A DNA stretch of 64,000 bases from Caprella mutica (Eukaryota > Arthropoda > Malacostraca > Amphipoda > Caprellidae): NCBI GenBank assembly GCA_947561585.1, contig CANNZV010001179.1, positions 179,057-243,056 on the forward strand, given 5' to 3'. Position numbers and translations under genes: made by a program. Position 1 is the stretch's first letter; every line of letters starts with the position of its first letter. Shown here piece by piece: positions 45,346-57,168 of the stretch. The notes under the pieces are model-generated. The model was not told the DNA's origin. It did not search any database and worked only from the letters and a program-made list of their open reading frames with translations.

Positions 45346-46006
45346 ATGCATTGTATATAGTATAAACTATTCCTGTTTCAAAGTAGAGTTCCATTCACCA
45401 GTCAATAGATATTTCTTTATTTCATTTATAATGATAGTAACAGAATATCATAAGATGATGAAAGAATAACCAGGAAATTTTACCCATCATTATTCTATAT
45501 GCAATATTAAGTTATCGCAGATACAATTTTCAGTAAAAAATAATATAACTGTACGTTAAAGTTATATGCTGCTTACAGAAACGTTAAAAATTATCCTTTG
45601 ATGTAATAATTGAACGAGATTTAATTAATCATTTAATTTTAATTGAAAAAGCCTTTGAAAAATAATTCCCATCATTTATCCTGTTCCTCTAATTATTAAC
45701 TTCATGCTACCATCAACCAAAGAAAAAAATAACTGCTGGAAAGCTTACAATTCCTCAGAATTATATTTCGAATAGCCTTAATAAAACTCTCTTTCTTCGA
45801 ATAATAGAAATTAGAATCACCTCAAATAGATTTAGATGAAGTCATTTAGAAGTCAATGACCTGAGGTTATCATTTCAATTTAGTGAAGAGAAGACAATTC
45901 TAATAAGAGAGGTTATTAAGAGAACCATAGACAGAAGCTTTCAGAGTAATAACTATTAGCAATGACGTACAGGAGAAGAAAATTGAATCTGTATCAGTTT
46001 ACAGAT

Positions 46007-46276
46007 ATTCTCTGATAGTACATCATCACAGTGAATCTTTTCTCTGATAGTACATCATCACAGTGACTCTTTTCTCTGATAGTACATCATCACAGTTACT
46101 CTTTTTTTCTCTGATAGTACATCATCACAGTGACTCTTTTCTCTGATAGTACATCATCACAGTGACTCTTTCCTCTGATAGTACATCATCACAGTGACTC
46201 TTTTCTCTGATAGTACATCATCACAGTGACTCTTTTCTCTGATAGTACATCATCACAGTGACTCTTTTCTCTGATA
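46007..46276 (+). repeat. 32-bp minisatellite, about 8 copies
   Basis: The unit begins CTCTGATAGTACATCATCAC and continues AGTGACTCTTTT. The same unit in the same orientation forms the array at the right edge of the window (63793-64000). Confidence 0.96.
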
Positions 46277-46374
46277 TACAGTTATCTAAAAATAGGTTTT
46301 TTAGATAACACAATTTATCATGCAATATATATAATCATATCTGATGCTACAAGGGATATACCAGGTATTCAAGA

Positions 46375-46670
46375 CGTCGGATGTCCCCTGTGGCACATAC
46401 GGTGGCTGGTAAATTGCTCGAAAACAATTGCTTTGAAAGACAATTGCTCGAAAATAATTGCTAGAATGAACAGTTGCATGAAACACAATTTCCCGAAAAA
46501 CCATTGCACGAACGATCAATTGATCGAATGACCAACCGCTTGAATGTATCAGAAGAGGAAAAGTAAATTTAATAACATAAGGTTAAGATTTTACATTATA
46601 AAATAACCAGAAGAATAAATAGTTACCTCTATATCTATTAAAATATACTTCATTGTGCACGTATTGAAAT
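46375..46670. repeat. dispersed repeat with degenerate short tandem part
   Basis: Repeated AATTGCTCGAAAA-type units (about 15-17 bp) at 46410-46520 are followed by CTTGAATGTATCAGAAGAGG. That second part and sequence to about 46650 match 49490-49620 (CTCGAATGTATTAGAGGAGG, then AAATAAGTAA-TT-ACCTCTA), so this is a repeat family, probably a transposon end. Confidence 0.5.
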
Positions 46671-46901
46671 TTGAGTTCACTTACCACATAGGCCACAAGC
46701 TAGTTCAAAACTGATCTATTAAATTATTTGGGTTTTGTAACAAAAACAACGTGAAGGATTTATCCACTGGGTCAGATGAGGAATATCCAACTCATGAGTG
46801 AGTTATTCGACGTAGCACAGACGTACTTGAGACCTCTGAAATCCGTTCGATTCCTTCGTCCCACACCGCACAGTCCATCGCTAGCGAGGGATTTCCTCTA
46901 T

Positions 46902-46917
46902 TGTCCCACGTGGGACA
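46902..46917. promoter_or_regulatory. 16-bp perfect palindrome with an E-box core
   Basis: TGTCCCACGTGGGACA is fully self-complementary and contains CACGTG, the canonical E-box. About 50-90 bases upstream lie TAGCACAG and CGTTCGATTCC, which resemble pol III A and B boxes spaced as in a tRNA-derived SINE. Neither reading is proven. Confidence 0.35.
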
Positions 46918-46982
46918 GTTTTTTAAATTTTTCTTTTAAATATCCTCATGTGATCAAAATTTCTTGTTTTAATTTGTTCCAA

Positions 46983-47262
46983 AGTGCTCCTAAGTGTCCC
47001 ATTACTCCTAAGTGTCCTCTTGTTCCTTAAGTGTCCTCTTGTTTTTATGCGTCCTCTTGTTCCTAAGTGTCTTCTTGTTCCTAAGTGTCCTCTTGTTCCT
47101 AAGTGTCCTCTTGTTCCTAAGTGTCCTCTTGTTCCTAAGTGTCCGTTCGTTCCTAAGTGTCTTCTTGTTCCTAAGTGTCCTCTTGTTCCTAAGTGTCCTC
47201 TTGTTCCTAAGTGTCCTCTTGTTCCTAAGTGTCCGCTTGTTCCTAAGTGTCCGCTTGTTCCT
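46983..47262 (-). repeat. 18-bp minisatellite, about 15 copies, inverse of the 17.9-kb array
   Basis: The plus strand reads TTGTTCCTAAGTGTCCTC, the reverse complement of the unit at 17867-18183. Variants include TCCGTTCG, GTCTTC and TTTTTATGCG. Confidence 0.95.
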
Positions 47263-47672
47263 AACGATGAATAGACATTTTTCTTTTCGAAAACTTGAAA
47301 GCTAAAAATACCTCCAATGTTAATATAATAATAACCCTCATGATTGTATGGAAATCTCGTTGAGTATGAATCTTTCAAATCATTTTTAGATCAATTCTAA
47401 ATACATGTGATTCAAATACAAACAGAATCAGTCGAATATTTTTTTCAAAGAATTGGTATTGAGATGTATCGCGCTTTCGAAATTTTTAGAAAAAATAAAT
47501 TTTCAATTTTGAGGAATATATTGTACAAGTGTACTTCAGTTTGAGTACTTCTAGTGTACTTTACTAGTACTTTACTAGTGTACTTCAGTTTGAGTTATTA
47601 ACTGATTAATATCTGTTAGGTTTTATTGTATGTATTTATAATATATATGTTAAAATCAAAGTAGTTCTTATA

Positions 47673-48603
47673 CTGGGTGGCCCAGCCAAGTGTGGACTAA
47701 AATATATATTACATTTACAAGCTTTTCACGACCACTGAATAACCAGTTTTTATTAAAGATTTAAAGTGCTTTTGTTTTTAATTTCAAATAATCAAATAAT
47801 ATCGCAGAAAACTGATGTTAGAAACTTATAATGATACTATTGAAATGCATTGCCGAAAGGGACTCTAAGCCTCTGATTTTTTTGGGGGGGAGATAAAAAG
47901 AACATACGAGTTGCATGGGCTGTAAGAAATTCAGAGAGACTATAGTAGATGGTTACCAAACGTCAGGAGCACTTCAGAGAGGTCTTTAAGGACGAGAAAC
48001 TCATTAAGAACATCTTAGAAGAATTTAGAGGAAACCCTGAATGAATCACTAGAGAACCTGCTAAGAGCCACATGTTAGCCGGTTAACCAATTTGGAGTCA
48101 AGCCCGACAAATTTACCAAGCGACAAATTTTCTCTGTAGTCACAGAGAATAAAAATTTAAAAAAATGAAGATTCTTCTGAATGAGCTCATTGAATGCACG
48201 CAGCCACAAGTTTTCTGGACAGACGAGAATGTTTTCTCCGTGAAAAGCCATTCACAACAACCTAAATGATTGGATTTGGATTGAATCCAAGGATTCAGTG
48301 CCTGTTGAATGTTGAACTTCATTCAGGAGACAAAAATCAGATTCACTAATGGTTTGGGCAGGGGTGAGCTCAATAGGTCTCAAAACCCCTTCGATTTCCA
48401 TTGATGCTGCTCTGGAAATTAACAAACATGTTTATATGAAGACGGTAAATGATAAAGTTGCTCACTCCAAATGAAATAATTACGCTTCAGCAGGATGGAA
48501 CAACCTCAGAAACCACCAGACTGTTCCAGTACTGGTGAAACACAATTTCAAGCAGTTTTGGCCTCGATCTTCCCCTAACTTGGCTCTTGGCTGGGCCACC
48601 CTG
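47673..48603 (+). mobile_element. mariner-type element with decayed transposase
   Basis: Ends CTGGGTGGCCCAGCCAAG (left) and CAGGGTGGCCCAGCCAAG (inverted right), flanked by TA at 47671-47672 and 48604-48605. The plus-strand interior contains FWTDENVFSV at about 48215, SLMVWAG at about 48345 and LQQDGTTSETTR at about 48490, then a diverged WPRSSPNLA. These are the mariner blocks around the first and second catalytic Asp and the WPxxSPDLNP region. They lie in different frames with stops, so it is inactive. Confidence 0.75.
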
Positions 48604-48605
48604 TA

Positions 48606-49480
48606 TTTGACTACATAGTATAACCTATAAATAAAAATATGCATTTAAATTGAAATAATAGAATTAGTTATTATTTTATAAAATATTCTTCGGGGTGACG
48701 GTTCATTAGCTCATTTCTTTCAGGGATAAATTTCTAAATATTATATTATTGAAAAGGATGCTGCAATTAATTCCAAGTAAATCTAGAAAGCTATTCTAGT
48801 TGGAATTAATCAGAGGAATGGAAGAGTTAAGAGGACTGCAGATTCCCCTCACAAATCCCTTTCTTTTCTCTACTAAAAGCATCTCCGAAGCATCAACTCT
48901 TCACGAAAATAACAATCAGAGCCTCTTTCTAAAGCTCTTAAAGCTCACAATGGCTTCTACGGATGAAAAAAATAAGGGCTTTGATTTCATGTAACTAATG
49001 ACCTTTTTCTGATGCGCAATTCACAATTATGAAAATGTTTTTGTGATTAGTCATCGGAAAAAATTAAAAAGAAACTTTATAATGAGATTGATATAAACCT
49101 ATAAGAAATATATACTAAATAGAATACTAACTTGTTCGTTTTAAAATATATAAAGATATGAATACGGTAAATGACTAAATTTCAATGCATTTTTTATATA
49201 ATTTAAGGTCAGATAAGGGAAATTTATTATTTTAATTAATATAATAGATATTATCTTACATTTAAAGGGTTTATAATTGGTAGATCGATCCTTTACTCTA
49301 TGTACGTTTATGCCCGAAAACACTAAGAAATATAACCAAAATATAACCTTTATCCCAGTTGTCTTTCAATAGATAGAATTAACTTCCCTCTTTTATATAA
49401 TTAGTATAATTTTATATCACCATTGGTAGTGACGCTATCCTCTGTTTACTATAATTTTATATCACCAAGCGACTATTGGC
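48606..49480. other. spacer, no supported gene
   Basis: A 64-codon plus-strand open frame at 48800-48994 is unassigned and lacks clear splice sites. A short GTAGATCGATCCTTTACTC at about 49278 resembles part of the inverted-repeat cluster at 15596-15732. Confidence 0.4.
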
Positions 49481-49489
49481 AGTGGTCGA

Positions 49490-49620
49490 ATGGACACTTT
49501 CTCGAATGTATTAGAGGAGGAGGAGGAGCAAATAGATTAACAAGAGCTATGTATTTCCCAGTATAAAACAGACAGAAAAATAAGTAATTTGTTCACCTCT
49601 AGTTACCTATTAGTTTATCC
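49490..49620. repeat. second copy of the 46375-46670 dispersed repeat
   Basis: CTCGAATGTATTAGAGGAGG and the following sequence match the 46530-46650 part of the other copy in the same orientation. Confidence 0.45.
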
Positions 49621-49838
49621 TTTATTTTTTTCAACAAGAAGACCTTGTTTCAAATTAGTAATCGTTTTGATCAGTAATTGGTCTGATTACTAGCGTTGAA
49701 ATTAGCACTCTGTGTACCAATGAGACTAATATTTGTGGCAGAGCGCTCTACCTGATCTAGCAACTCACAAACAAACTATAATGACCAGAGAGAAGTTGCT
49801 GTCAGCACCTTCTTAAGTAATCACAATCAAATGCTCTG

Positions 49839-50256
49839 CTAGTAGAGCTACCGTAAAACTCCTCTATAGTGAACTCATCTGTATAGCGTACTCCTCTATA
49901 GTGAACTTCTGCATAGTCCACTCCTCTATAGTGAACTCCTGTATAGTTCACTCCTGTATAGTTCACTCCTGTATAGTGCACTCCTGTATAGTTCACTCCT
50001 GTATAGTGAATATAGAGTCCTGAACTGCACCAGACTGTGAACATATTTGCCTTCAATTTTTAGAGACTAATGGCCATTTTATGGTAGACTAAAGAAAATT
50101 TGTTCACTCTTTGGGGTAGTTCTCTTACTCAGGACTCTACATCAACTATAGAGGAGTTCACTATAGAGGAGTTCACTATAGAGGAGTTCACTATAGAGAA
50201 GTTCACTATAGAGGAGTTCACTATAGAGGAGTTCACTATAAAGGAGATCTACTGTA
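49839..50256. mobile_element. pogo-like MITE with 15-bp subterminal arrays
   Basis: The inverted right end reads TACAGTAGATCTCCTTTATA with TA outermost; the left end reads TAGTAGAGCTACC. CAGTAGA termini with TA flanks are typical of pogo/Tigger elements. Inside each end is an array of 15-bp units: CTCCTGTATAGTGAA / TTCACTCCTGTATAG on the left (49858-50015) and TATAGAGGAGTTCAC on the right (50145-50245, inverse). The core holds CTAATGGCCATTTTATGG and AGACTAAAG, shared with the copy at 29669-29890. It has no coding capacity. Confidence 0.65.
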
Positions 50257-50524
50257 CAATGAAATGAATCATCTAATCATTGCCAATTAGGTACGGAAAA
50301 TGGTTGCTGTAGCTCTTACGCGGAGTAAATGTATAAATATTTATTATTCAGTGAGTTGAAATGTAATGTACTGATAATATATACTTATTATCTTTGCATT
50401 TCCTTCTTGCGAGTTATAAATCTTAAAGATGATATAGTTATTTGGTAGGGTAAGTTATGAAGGTATTGAGGAACATTTCGAAATAACTAAAAGTAACGAT
50501 GATGAATGTTGTAAAACAACCAAA

Positions 50525-50850
50525 TAGAACGATATTAAATACTCCTAAACAACCAAAATTAATTTAATTGAATATCGTACAGTAACCAAAAGTAACGATA
50601 TTAAATATTCTAAAATAACCAAGAGTAATGATATTAAATATTCTAAAATAACCAAGAGTAACGTTATTAAATATTCTAAAATAACCAAAAGTAACGATAT
50701 TAAATATTCTAAAATAACCAAGAGTAACGATATTAAATATTCTAAAATAACCAAGAGTAACGATATTAAATATTCTAAAATAACCAAGAGTAACGTTATT
50801 AAATATTCTAAAATAACCAAAAGTAACGATATTAAATATTCTAAACAATC
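50525..50850 (+). repeat. 33-bp minisatellite, about 9 copies
   Basis: The unit begins GATATTAAATATTCTAAAAT and continues AACCAAGAGTAAC (or AAAAGTAAC). The first two units are diverged. The period keeps minus-strand frames open, which is not evidence of a gene. Confidence 0.95.
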
Positions 50851-53622
50851 AGTATTTAGGAAAAGCTCTCTTGCTAAATTCCCATCCCCTCTTTTTTCTG
50901 ACAATCTTTCTCTCCAAGTTCAGAGGGGAATTATTGTTATTAAGCTTCTTAAGGGTATTTTTGTTAGTTTCATCGCCTTATTTGATCACGACAGAGTTGG
51001 TTCTTCTAAAATAAGATTTGAACTTCTACTTGGATTCACTTAGAGGCAGAGTTTCAAAGGAGTTTTACTTTGTTATCGCAATATATTTTATAAAATGATG
51101 CAAGAAATCTGTTGTCGTGCAAACATTTAAAAACTAACGATGATAAGAAATAAGTTTTTAAAAGTGAACTTGGTTAACATGGCGGAAACTCGGTATAAAT
51201 TGGTTGCTATGAGATGAAATATCAACTTACACTGCTTCAATGTTTATACCTTTAATAAAATAATTTCACTGCGTGTTTAATTTAATTTTTAGGATATGTG
51301 AATTTAATTTTTCAGGACTGTTCTCTTGCCGTTCATGTCTGTGTGTCCTTTAAGGCTAATCTTATTAACGCCCCATCCTTAGAGTCTGTCTGCAAAAATG
51401 ACTTCCCTCTCAGCGATATTTGCCGTGTAAGAATCTGAGGATTTTGTGCCGCAAGTGTGAACGGAGGATTAAAAGTGAGATAGAATTTAGGATATTTGAA
51501 ATCTAGAAGAATATTGCTTTATTCGGACACCCTCAGTACTCGGACACTCGGGCAGTGGGTGTTAACGTAGGTCATGAACTAATTTAACCTGAAAAAAATT
51601 CTGATTTACCTGTAATGCCCCCTTTCCGAGAATTGTGCTGCTCCTCTAATAATATACATACGTGAATATCTAAATTACAACCATGAGATGTAAAAAATGA
51701 GAATTCCAATATGTCATCACTATTAAATAATAATACCTGCAGTAGAGGGCAGTCATACAATATATATCAAAAGGTTATAATGGTGAATATATTTTGAATG
51801 TTTCAAAAGCTTCACTCTATATATTTTTCTCAACAATTACTTAGAGTAAGATGATTAATATTGTAAATATATTACGGTAATTTTTTAAATCAAAATACCC
51901 TCCTTTTACTAGATCTGAAGCTCAAGTGAGTGTTATACATAACTTGTAAACCAAGGTATTACACTTCCATTTAAAGCAGACATGATTGAAGAACCCACCA
52001 CACTTACTGTGCAGGTAGCGAGATATTCTCACAAAGATTGATGTTTGGCATGAGGAGAACTTATGACTTCGTCCCAAAAATCTATCTGAATAATCTTTGC
52101 ATCATTAGTGACTAAAATTTGAATTCTGAATGGACAAATAAGATAAAGAGTCAATCCAATATTTTGAGAGTTTAGTCCTATGGGCTAATAACTAACAATC
52201 ACTTAGATAGAACCTTCAACCATTATTATTCAGGCTTAATACGCGAGTAAAGGATCTCCTGAGCGATAGACCTTTAACTCTCATATTTTGAATAGTAGCT
52301 ATGCATCATTTCCCTTCAATATCTTCTTGTAAGTAAAGAAGAAAACATGCTTTGATGCTGCCTAAAAAGTAACTCTCTCGATCGACCATAAATCATTTTT
52401 GAATATCCTGACAAATATGATTTTGCAATCCAAAGCTGAATTGGTAATTCCCTCAAGCTTCTCCGGAGATTTTCCATCGTAACAGCTTGCTCAAGAGGCT
52501 TGGTACATATTGTAACTTTTCAACATGAATTATGATGCTTGTCGGAGTCTTTTTCTATAATCTTGTTATCAAGCTTCAAATTTACAGTACTTTGTGATAC
52601 TTAAAATTTATTGTTATTCTGTCTTTAGATAACAATTTTATAAGATTTAATCTTCCCTCACCATAAAAACCATGTAAAATTTTTTTTTTTCATTTTCGGG
52701 AGATTGAAAATTTATTACCAATAGTTGGTAAGCTTTGAAATTAGTTAACTATTTGAATTCAAAGAATTGAATGTGTTCGACGATGAATTGCTTTATAATG
52801 TCATTAATTTTACACAATATTACACAGTGTTGCATATTGCTACAGAATGCAACATAATTGTTGTTATACAAATTTACTTTGAAGTCACGAGTACAAAAGA
52901 AATCGTTGCAAAAATGAATCCGTGCGGTGAAGTGCATTCATAGGATTATTTTTCAGTGAATAAAGATATTATCAATTGTGTAAATGATATATAGAAAGGA
53001 TAAGAGAAATCTGCATTTGCTGTTCTGTGTCATACATCATTTAGTTTAACTGGACTGTATATTTATAATTGGAAATCAAAAGAATAGTCCAATCACTACT
53101 AACAATTATTTAAACTTTGTTAAACTTTAGATTAATAAATTTTAGATATTCCAATTCTTTGAAAAAATTAAGCTGAAGATAGTAAATGTAGGTATAAAGA
53201 TTTGTAGAATTAGAATAGTTCAGCATAGGTGTTATATGCATATGTAAATCTTAGTCCCAATAAATCATCTTAAGAGTCATTAAATGGAGGAGGAAATGGT
53301 GTCATGTAACTTTTATAGTGATAACTCTTTCGTGTTATAAAACAAAAGATAATGGTTATAGATGATAATATAGTATATTAACTATACCTTGGATATTGTA
53401 CCTTTGTGTTTTGATAATAATCTTAGATCTGTTAGATTTATGTTCATACCATTTTCTCCATTCTTGGAAAGATTGGGTACGGATTTTATTTTTATCCGAT
53501 GCAATAGAATTTTGAATTGTATAATCAAAAAATATTACATAATCATTTAATACAAATGTTAAATAAGATCTCTTGTTATTATTTTTTAACGCTTATATTT
53601 TTATTTAAAAAACAAGAATAGG
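50851..53622. other. AT-rich spacer, no supported gene
   Basis: Isolated TTCGGACACC / CTCGGACACTCGG at about 51521-51550 resembles motifs in the pogo-like element at 26733-29357. A diverged copy of the 15686-15732 repeat lies at 52231-52277. No coding region was recognised. Confidence 0.45.
52231..52277. repeat. dispersed hairpin-type repeat, second copy
   Basis: GCGAGTAAAGGATCT and AGACCTTTAACTC reproduce GCGAGTAAAGGGTCT and AGATCCTTTACC at 15688-15727, keeping the inverted arrangement. Confidence 0.5.
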
Positions 53623-53624
53623 TA

Positions 53625-54932
53625 GGGTCGGACTGGGTATCACCGCGCATAATCCCGCAAACTCTGTATTCACTTAAAAACTAATTGTACTAGAGAAAGT
53701 CTTTTTCTCTTGATGAAATGATCATGAATGAGGATGGTTCTCAACCAGTTTCGAAATAATGCCTAAATAAATGAAATACTTATTAGCAATTTTTCGTGCG
53801 CAATTTAATGTGAGTGTATAGGAGTATGACCGAGCACATGCATGAAGGGGTATTACTGCGCATTGCATGAATACAACACTCCTCTACCTCATCAAAATCT
53901 CTCCTCTCCTCATTTTAATGTGCCTCCCACCCCTATCTAAACCCCCTTATTTCCCAATCAAAATACCCCTCTCCTCCCATCTAAATTCCCCTCTCTTCCA
54001 ATCTAAATCCCCATATCCTCTCATCTAAATCACCCTCTCATCGAAATCTCCCTCTCTTCCCATCTAAATCCCCCTCATCCCCATCTGAATTCCCCTATTC
54101 TTCATCAATTTCCCCCTCTCCCACATCTAAATTCCCCTGTCCAAATCTAAATGTCTGTGTTTCCCTCTTTAAATGCCCTCTACCTAATCTAATTGCTCCT
54201 TATTTTTTATACACATATTTAATGAATCAACAACAAATGTAACACTGAATTTTACGTAACTAGTTACCTACTTATATCAAATAATATAATACGATCGTAG
54301 ATTTATTGTTAATCAACATTTCATTCAATAACCTCTCACCCCCACCTAAATACCCCCTCTCCCTATCTTAATACCCCCCACATCAAGTAGCATGGTTACT
54401 TTATTGTTAATCAATATTATATTTAAGTAATACCTTATTCAATATTTATGCCATTATTAAGAGCTAAAAACTTATAATTTTTATATTTATTTACATACAA
54501 ATATGGTTATTAATGAAGCGCAGTGATACCCCTCTACCTCTAAGTTATCTGGGGTATCACTGCGCACGGTTGTGGCGGGAAAACAGTTAAAACTGAGAAG
54601 TTGGAAATTTGACATAATGTAACTGTTAATGTTTGTGTTAACATGTTAAAACAATATGAATCTATTAATCTTGCTTCTAGAGTTATTGGAGAGTTTGCGA
54701 AATTTAAATATCACAAGCGCAAACTTTTTTCAGATCGTTTTGAGATCATCGCGACTTACCTCAAGAAATACTAATAGGATAATGGTGCGTCATGATGTTT
54801 ATGGGAGAAAAGAGGATGCTTGAAATAATGGTGCAATCAGATTTAGGTTAAAAACAAGTAGTTTTAACCTAAAAACTACTGCGGAGTGATACCCCATAAA
54901 AAGGGTATGCGCGGTGATACCCCGTCCGACCC
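53625..54932. mobile_element. TA-flanked element with repeated terminal motif
   Basis: The left end GGGTCGGACTGGGTATCACC and the inverted right end GGGTCGGACGGGGTATCACC match over about 28 bp; both are flanked by TA. A 15-16-bp motif (G)GGGTATCACYGCGCA occurs six times in both orientations (53635, 53847, 54518 inverse, 54551, 54880 inverse, 54908 inverse), like transposase binding sites. The middle (53890-54180 and 54330-54380) is a degenerate C-rich repeat around CCCCTCTCCTCCCATCTAAA. No transposase was recognised, so the superfamily is not assigned. Confidence 0.7.
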
Positions 54933-54934
54933 TA

Positions 54935-55876
54935 TACATATATATTAGTTACATGAATAATATCAGGATTTATAATTAAAATATAATTTAAATTGTTGAA
55001 ATGAATATACAGTTGTATTATTAAAATACTGATACTCATTACTTTCTTAATCTCTACAAAGGAAACAGAAAAAGAACATGGCATGGAATGGTAAAAGACT
55101 TGATATAAGATATCATGGATATACCGATTGCAATCTATATTATAAATTGATGAGTAAAAAGCTAGTTAATGAGAAAAGTCTAGCTGTGGATTTACTATGT
55201 AACTTTGCTAAGCCATCACTTTCCTGGATACACTAATACTCGCCTTATTATTTGCCCCATAGACCTATCCTTTTCAGACCGTTTGATTCCGGTAGTTACA
55301 GTTGGAGAGATGCCAGCCCAATCATTTTCTTTGGCCATTGTTTATGGAGCTCTCTTTCGACGGGCCCTTTTCATCTTCAATATCTAAAATGGTGTTCTTA
55401 ATAGCTTAATCAAGGACAAGCTGATTATATAGAAATTCATAAAGAATTTCTAATCATTGTTATAGTGGAGCAAGTTATTCATTTTCTTTTTTGGTTGTAA
55501 ATATATGTATAATTTTCAAAAGAATATAGGCAGTTGAAAATAAAGATGTCAAAATTGTTCCATTATAAGTTAAATCTTGCGATATATGAGATAGAATAAA
55601 ATTATATTTTTACGAGGAAGAAAATATCGATTTAGGTGCTGCCAAAAAATGTTCGAAGAAACCTGCGACTTGCCAAGAATTCAAACTCTATATCTTGATG
55701 AACTAGTCTGAGGAAAATGATCATATTTACATTCGAACTCTATATCTTCATGAACCAGAGTAAGTAATGTCTTCATATTTACAAACAAATTCTATATCTT
55801 GATGAACTAGACTACCTAAGTGAAAATAGGAGCAGGTTAGAGGCAACGGTTAAGCCGATTGGTGTAGTCGCCACGG
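54935..55876. other. spacer, no supported gene
   Basis: A 60-codon plus-strand open frame at 55205-55387 is unassigned. Short repeated CTATATCTTGATGAACTAG motifs occur three times at 55690-55815. Confidence 0.4.
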
Positions 55877-56208
55877 CAGTCAGGGAGCAGCGAGAGCGCA
55901 GCGTGCGATCCAAACTGACCACTTTGAGGGCTAATTCTACTCTGGTGTAACTGCGCAGAAAGACTCTGGGCACCTGTTCCTATTTACCTAGCGCGCTGCC
56001 TAACTGCGGATACGCGGCCCTTAGCCAAAACTGCTATTATAGTAATATAATATTACAGTCGTGGCTAGGGGCCGCTCATCCGCAGTTAGGCAGCTCTAGG
56101 CAAATAGGAGCAGGTGCCCAGAGTAAATCTGCGCAGTGACGCCGCACTAGAATTAGTCCCCAAAGCGGTCGGTTTGGCTCCCACGCTGCGCTCTCGCTGA
56201 CCCCTGAG
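55877..56208. mobile_element. GC-rich foldback element (near-perfect long hairpin)
   Basis: 332 bp arranged as two inverted arms of about 155 bases around a short AT-rich loop (TATTATAGTAATATAATATT) centred near 56043. Outer left CAGTCAGGGAGCAGCGAGAG; inverted outer right CTCAGGGGTCAGCGAGAG; both continue with CGCAGCGTG. Inner arms share CTGGGCACCTG, CCTAACTGCGGAT and GCGGCCC. The arms are far richer in GC than the surroundings. No TA or other clear duplication was seen. There is no coding capacity. Confidence 0.8.
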
Positions 56209-56830
56209 TATAACTGTATAAGTTTCCTGTTTTCCTACTTTACTTTCTGATAGGATCCGGGTGAATTGTAGAGAAGCTTAAATTAATAATAATTCAAATT
56301 TTACATGTACAGAAATAAATCCCACAATAGTCTCACCAACTTACAACAATCTGCAATTTTCCTGACAAAACAAAATATCAAACCGCTAGTAGTTCGTTTT
56401 GGTTGTTAAAAGTAAACATGTCTCAGTTAGATATACAAGACCATCTGTATTGTAGAATTAAAAGGAAGGTAAAAATTATAAAAACTATTTCTTGATCAAA
56501 GAGAAAAATGGGGAAAACTTTTTTCTAACTTCCGACAAGTTTTAGATTAGTTCAAATATACAGATGTGAATTAAAAAACTCTTGTCTCTCAATTTTACCT
56601 AACTAAAATATTCGGCAGTTAAAATGAATGAAAATTAAAAACTTGAACTATAATTTATAGTAAACTCACGATGGGAGGTGTATAGTTTTAATATTTAATG
56701 ATTATGATATCATGTTTAGATTTTATGTGATTGATAACGAAATACCAATAATAGGAAAACTCTAAAATAGTCCATAACTTTATCTGATAATGATAGTATT
56801 TAGTGAAAAAAAAATAATATATTTATATAT
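56209..56830. other. AT-rich spacer, nothing recognised
   Basis: No gene or array. Confidence 0.45.
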
Positions 56831-57168
56831 GTACCTTTAAAAAATTACAGATGTTTGTGTTTTGATTGGCCAATATTTATTTATGTATTTGTAAACATAA
56901 TATTGTTATTCGATTAACTTATATAGTATTAAACCAAATTGCCTGAAATTTTATGGGATGATTGATCATTATACAGGAGCCATTTGATTAGATTTTGGGA
57001 GCGATGAAGTTAAAGGTCAAGGTCAATTATAACTCAAAAGTATTCAACCAAATTGTCTGAAATTTTTGTGAACGGTCGAGTCGAGGGTGAAGGTCATGAA
57101 AAGACCAAAATGAACAAAAAATATATCGGGGGCGGGCGAAGGTATGCGATTACGAGTACTCATTCTAG
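56831..57168 (+). mobile_element. Helitron2/Helentron-like element, copy D (decayed)
   Basis: The 5' part is worn (GTACCTTTAAAAAATTAC, TTATTTATGTATTTGT). The internal TTAAAGGTCAAGGTCA block is present, and the 3' part keeps GGCGAAGGTATGCG and the final CATTCTAG before TT. The 3' hairpin is disrupted. Confidence 0.5.

Noticed and set aside
46813..46854. tRNA gene or tRNA-like SINE head (A and B box-like motifs)
   Set aside because: No cloverleaf can be formed; kept only as a low-confidence note.
46923..47378. 151-codon minus-strand frame and plus-strand frames
   Set aside because: Same 18-bp repeat in inverse orientation; no independent coding evidence.
48800..48994. 64-codon plus-strand frame as a small gene
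   Set aside because: No recognisable domain, splice site or conserved feature; length is within random expectation.
55205..55387. 60-codon frame as a gene or exon
   Set aside because: The minus strand is also largely open and neither reading matches a family I know.
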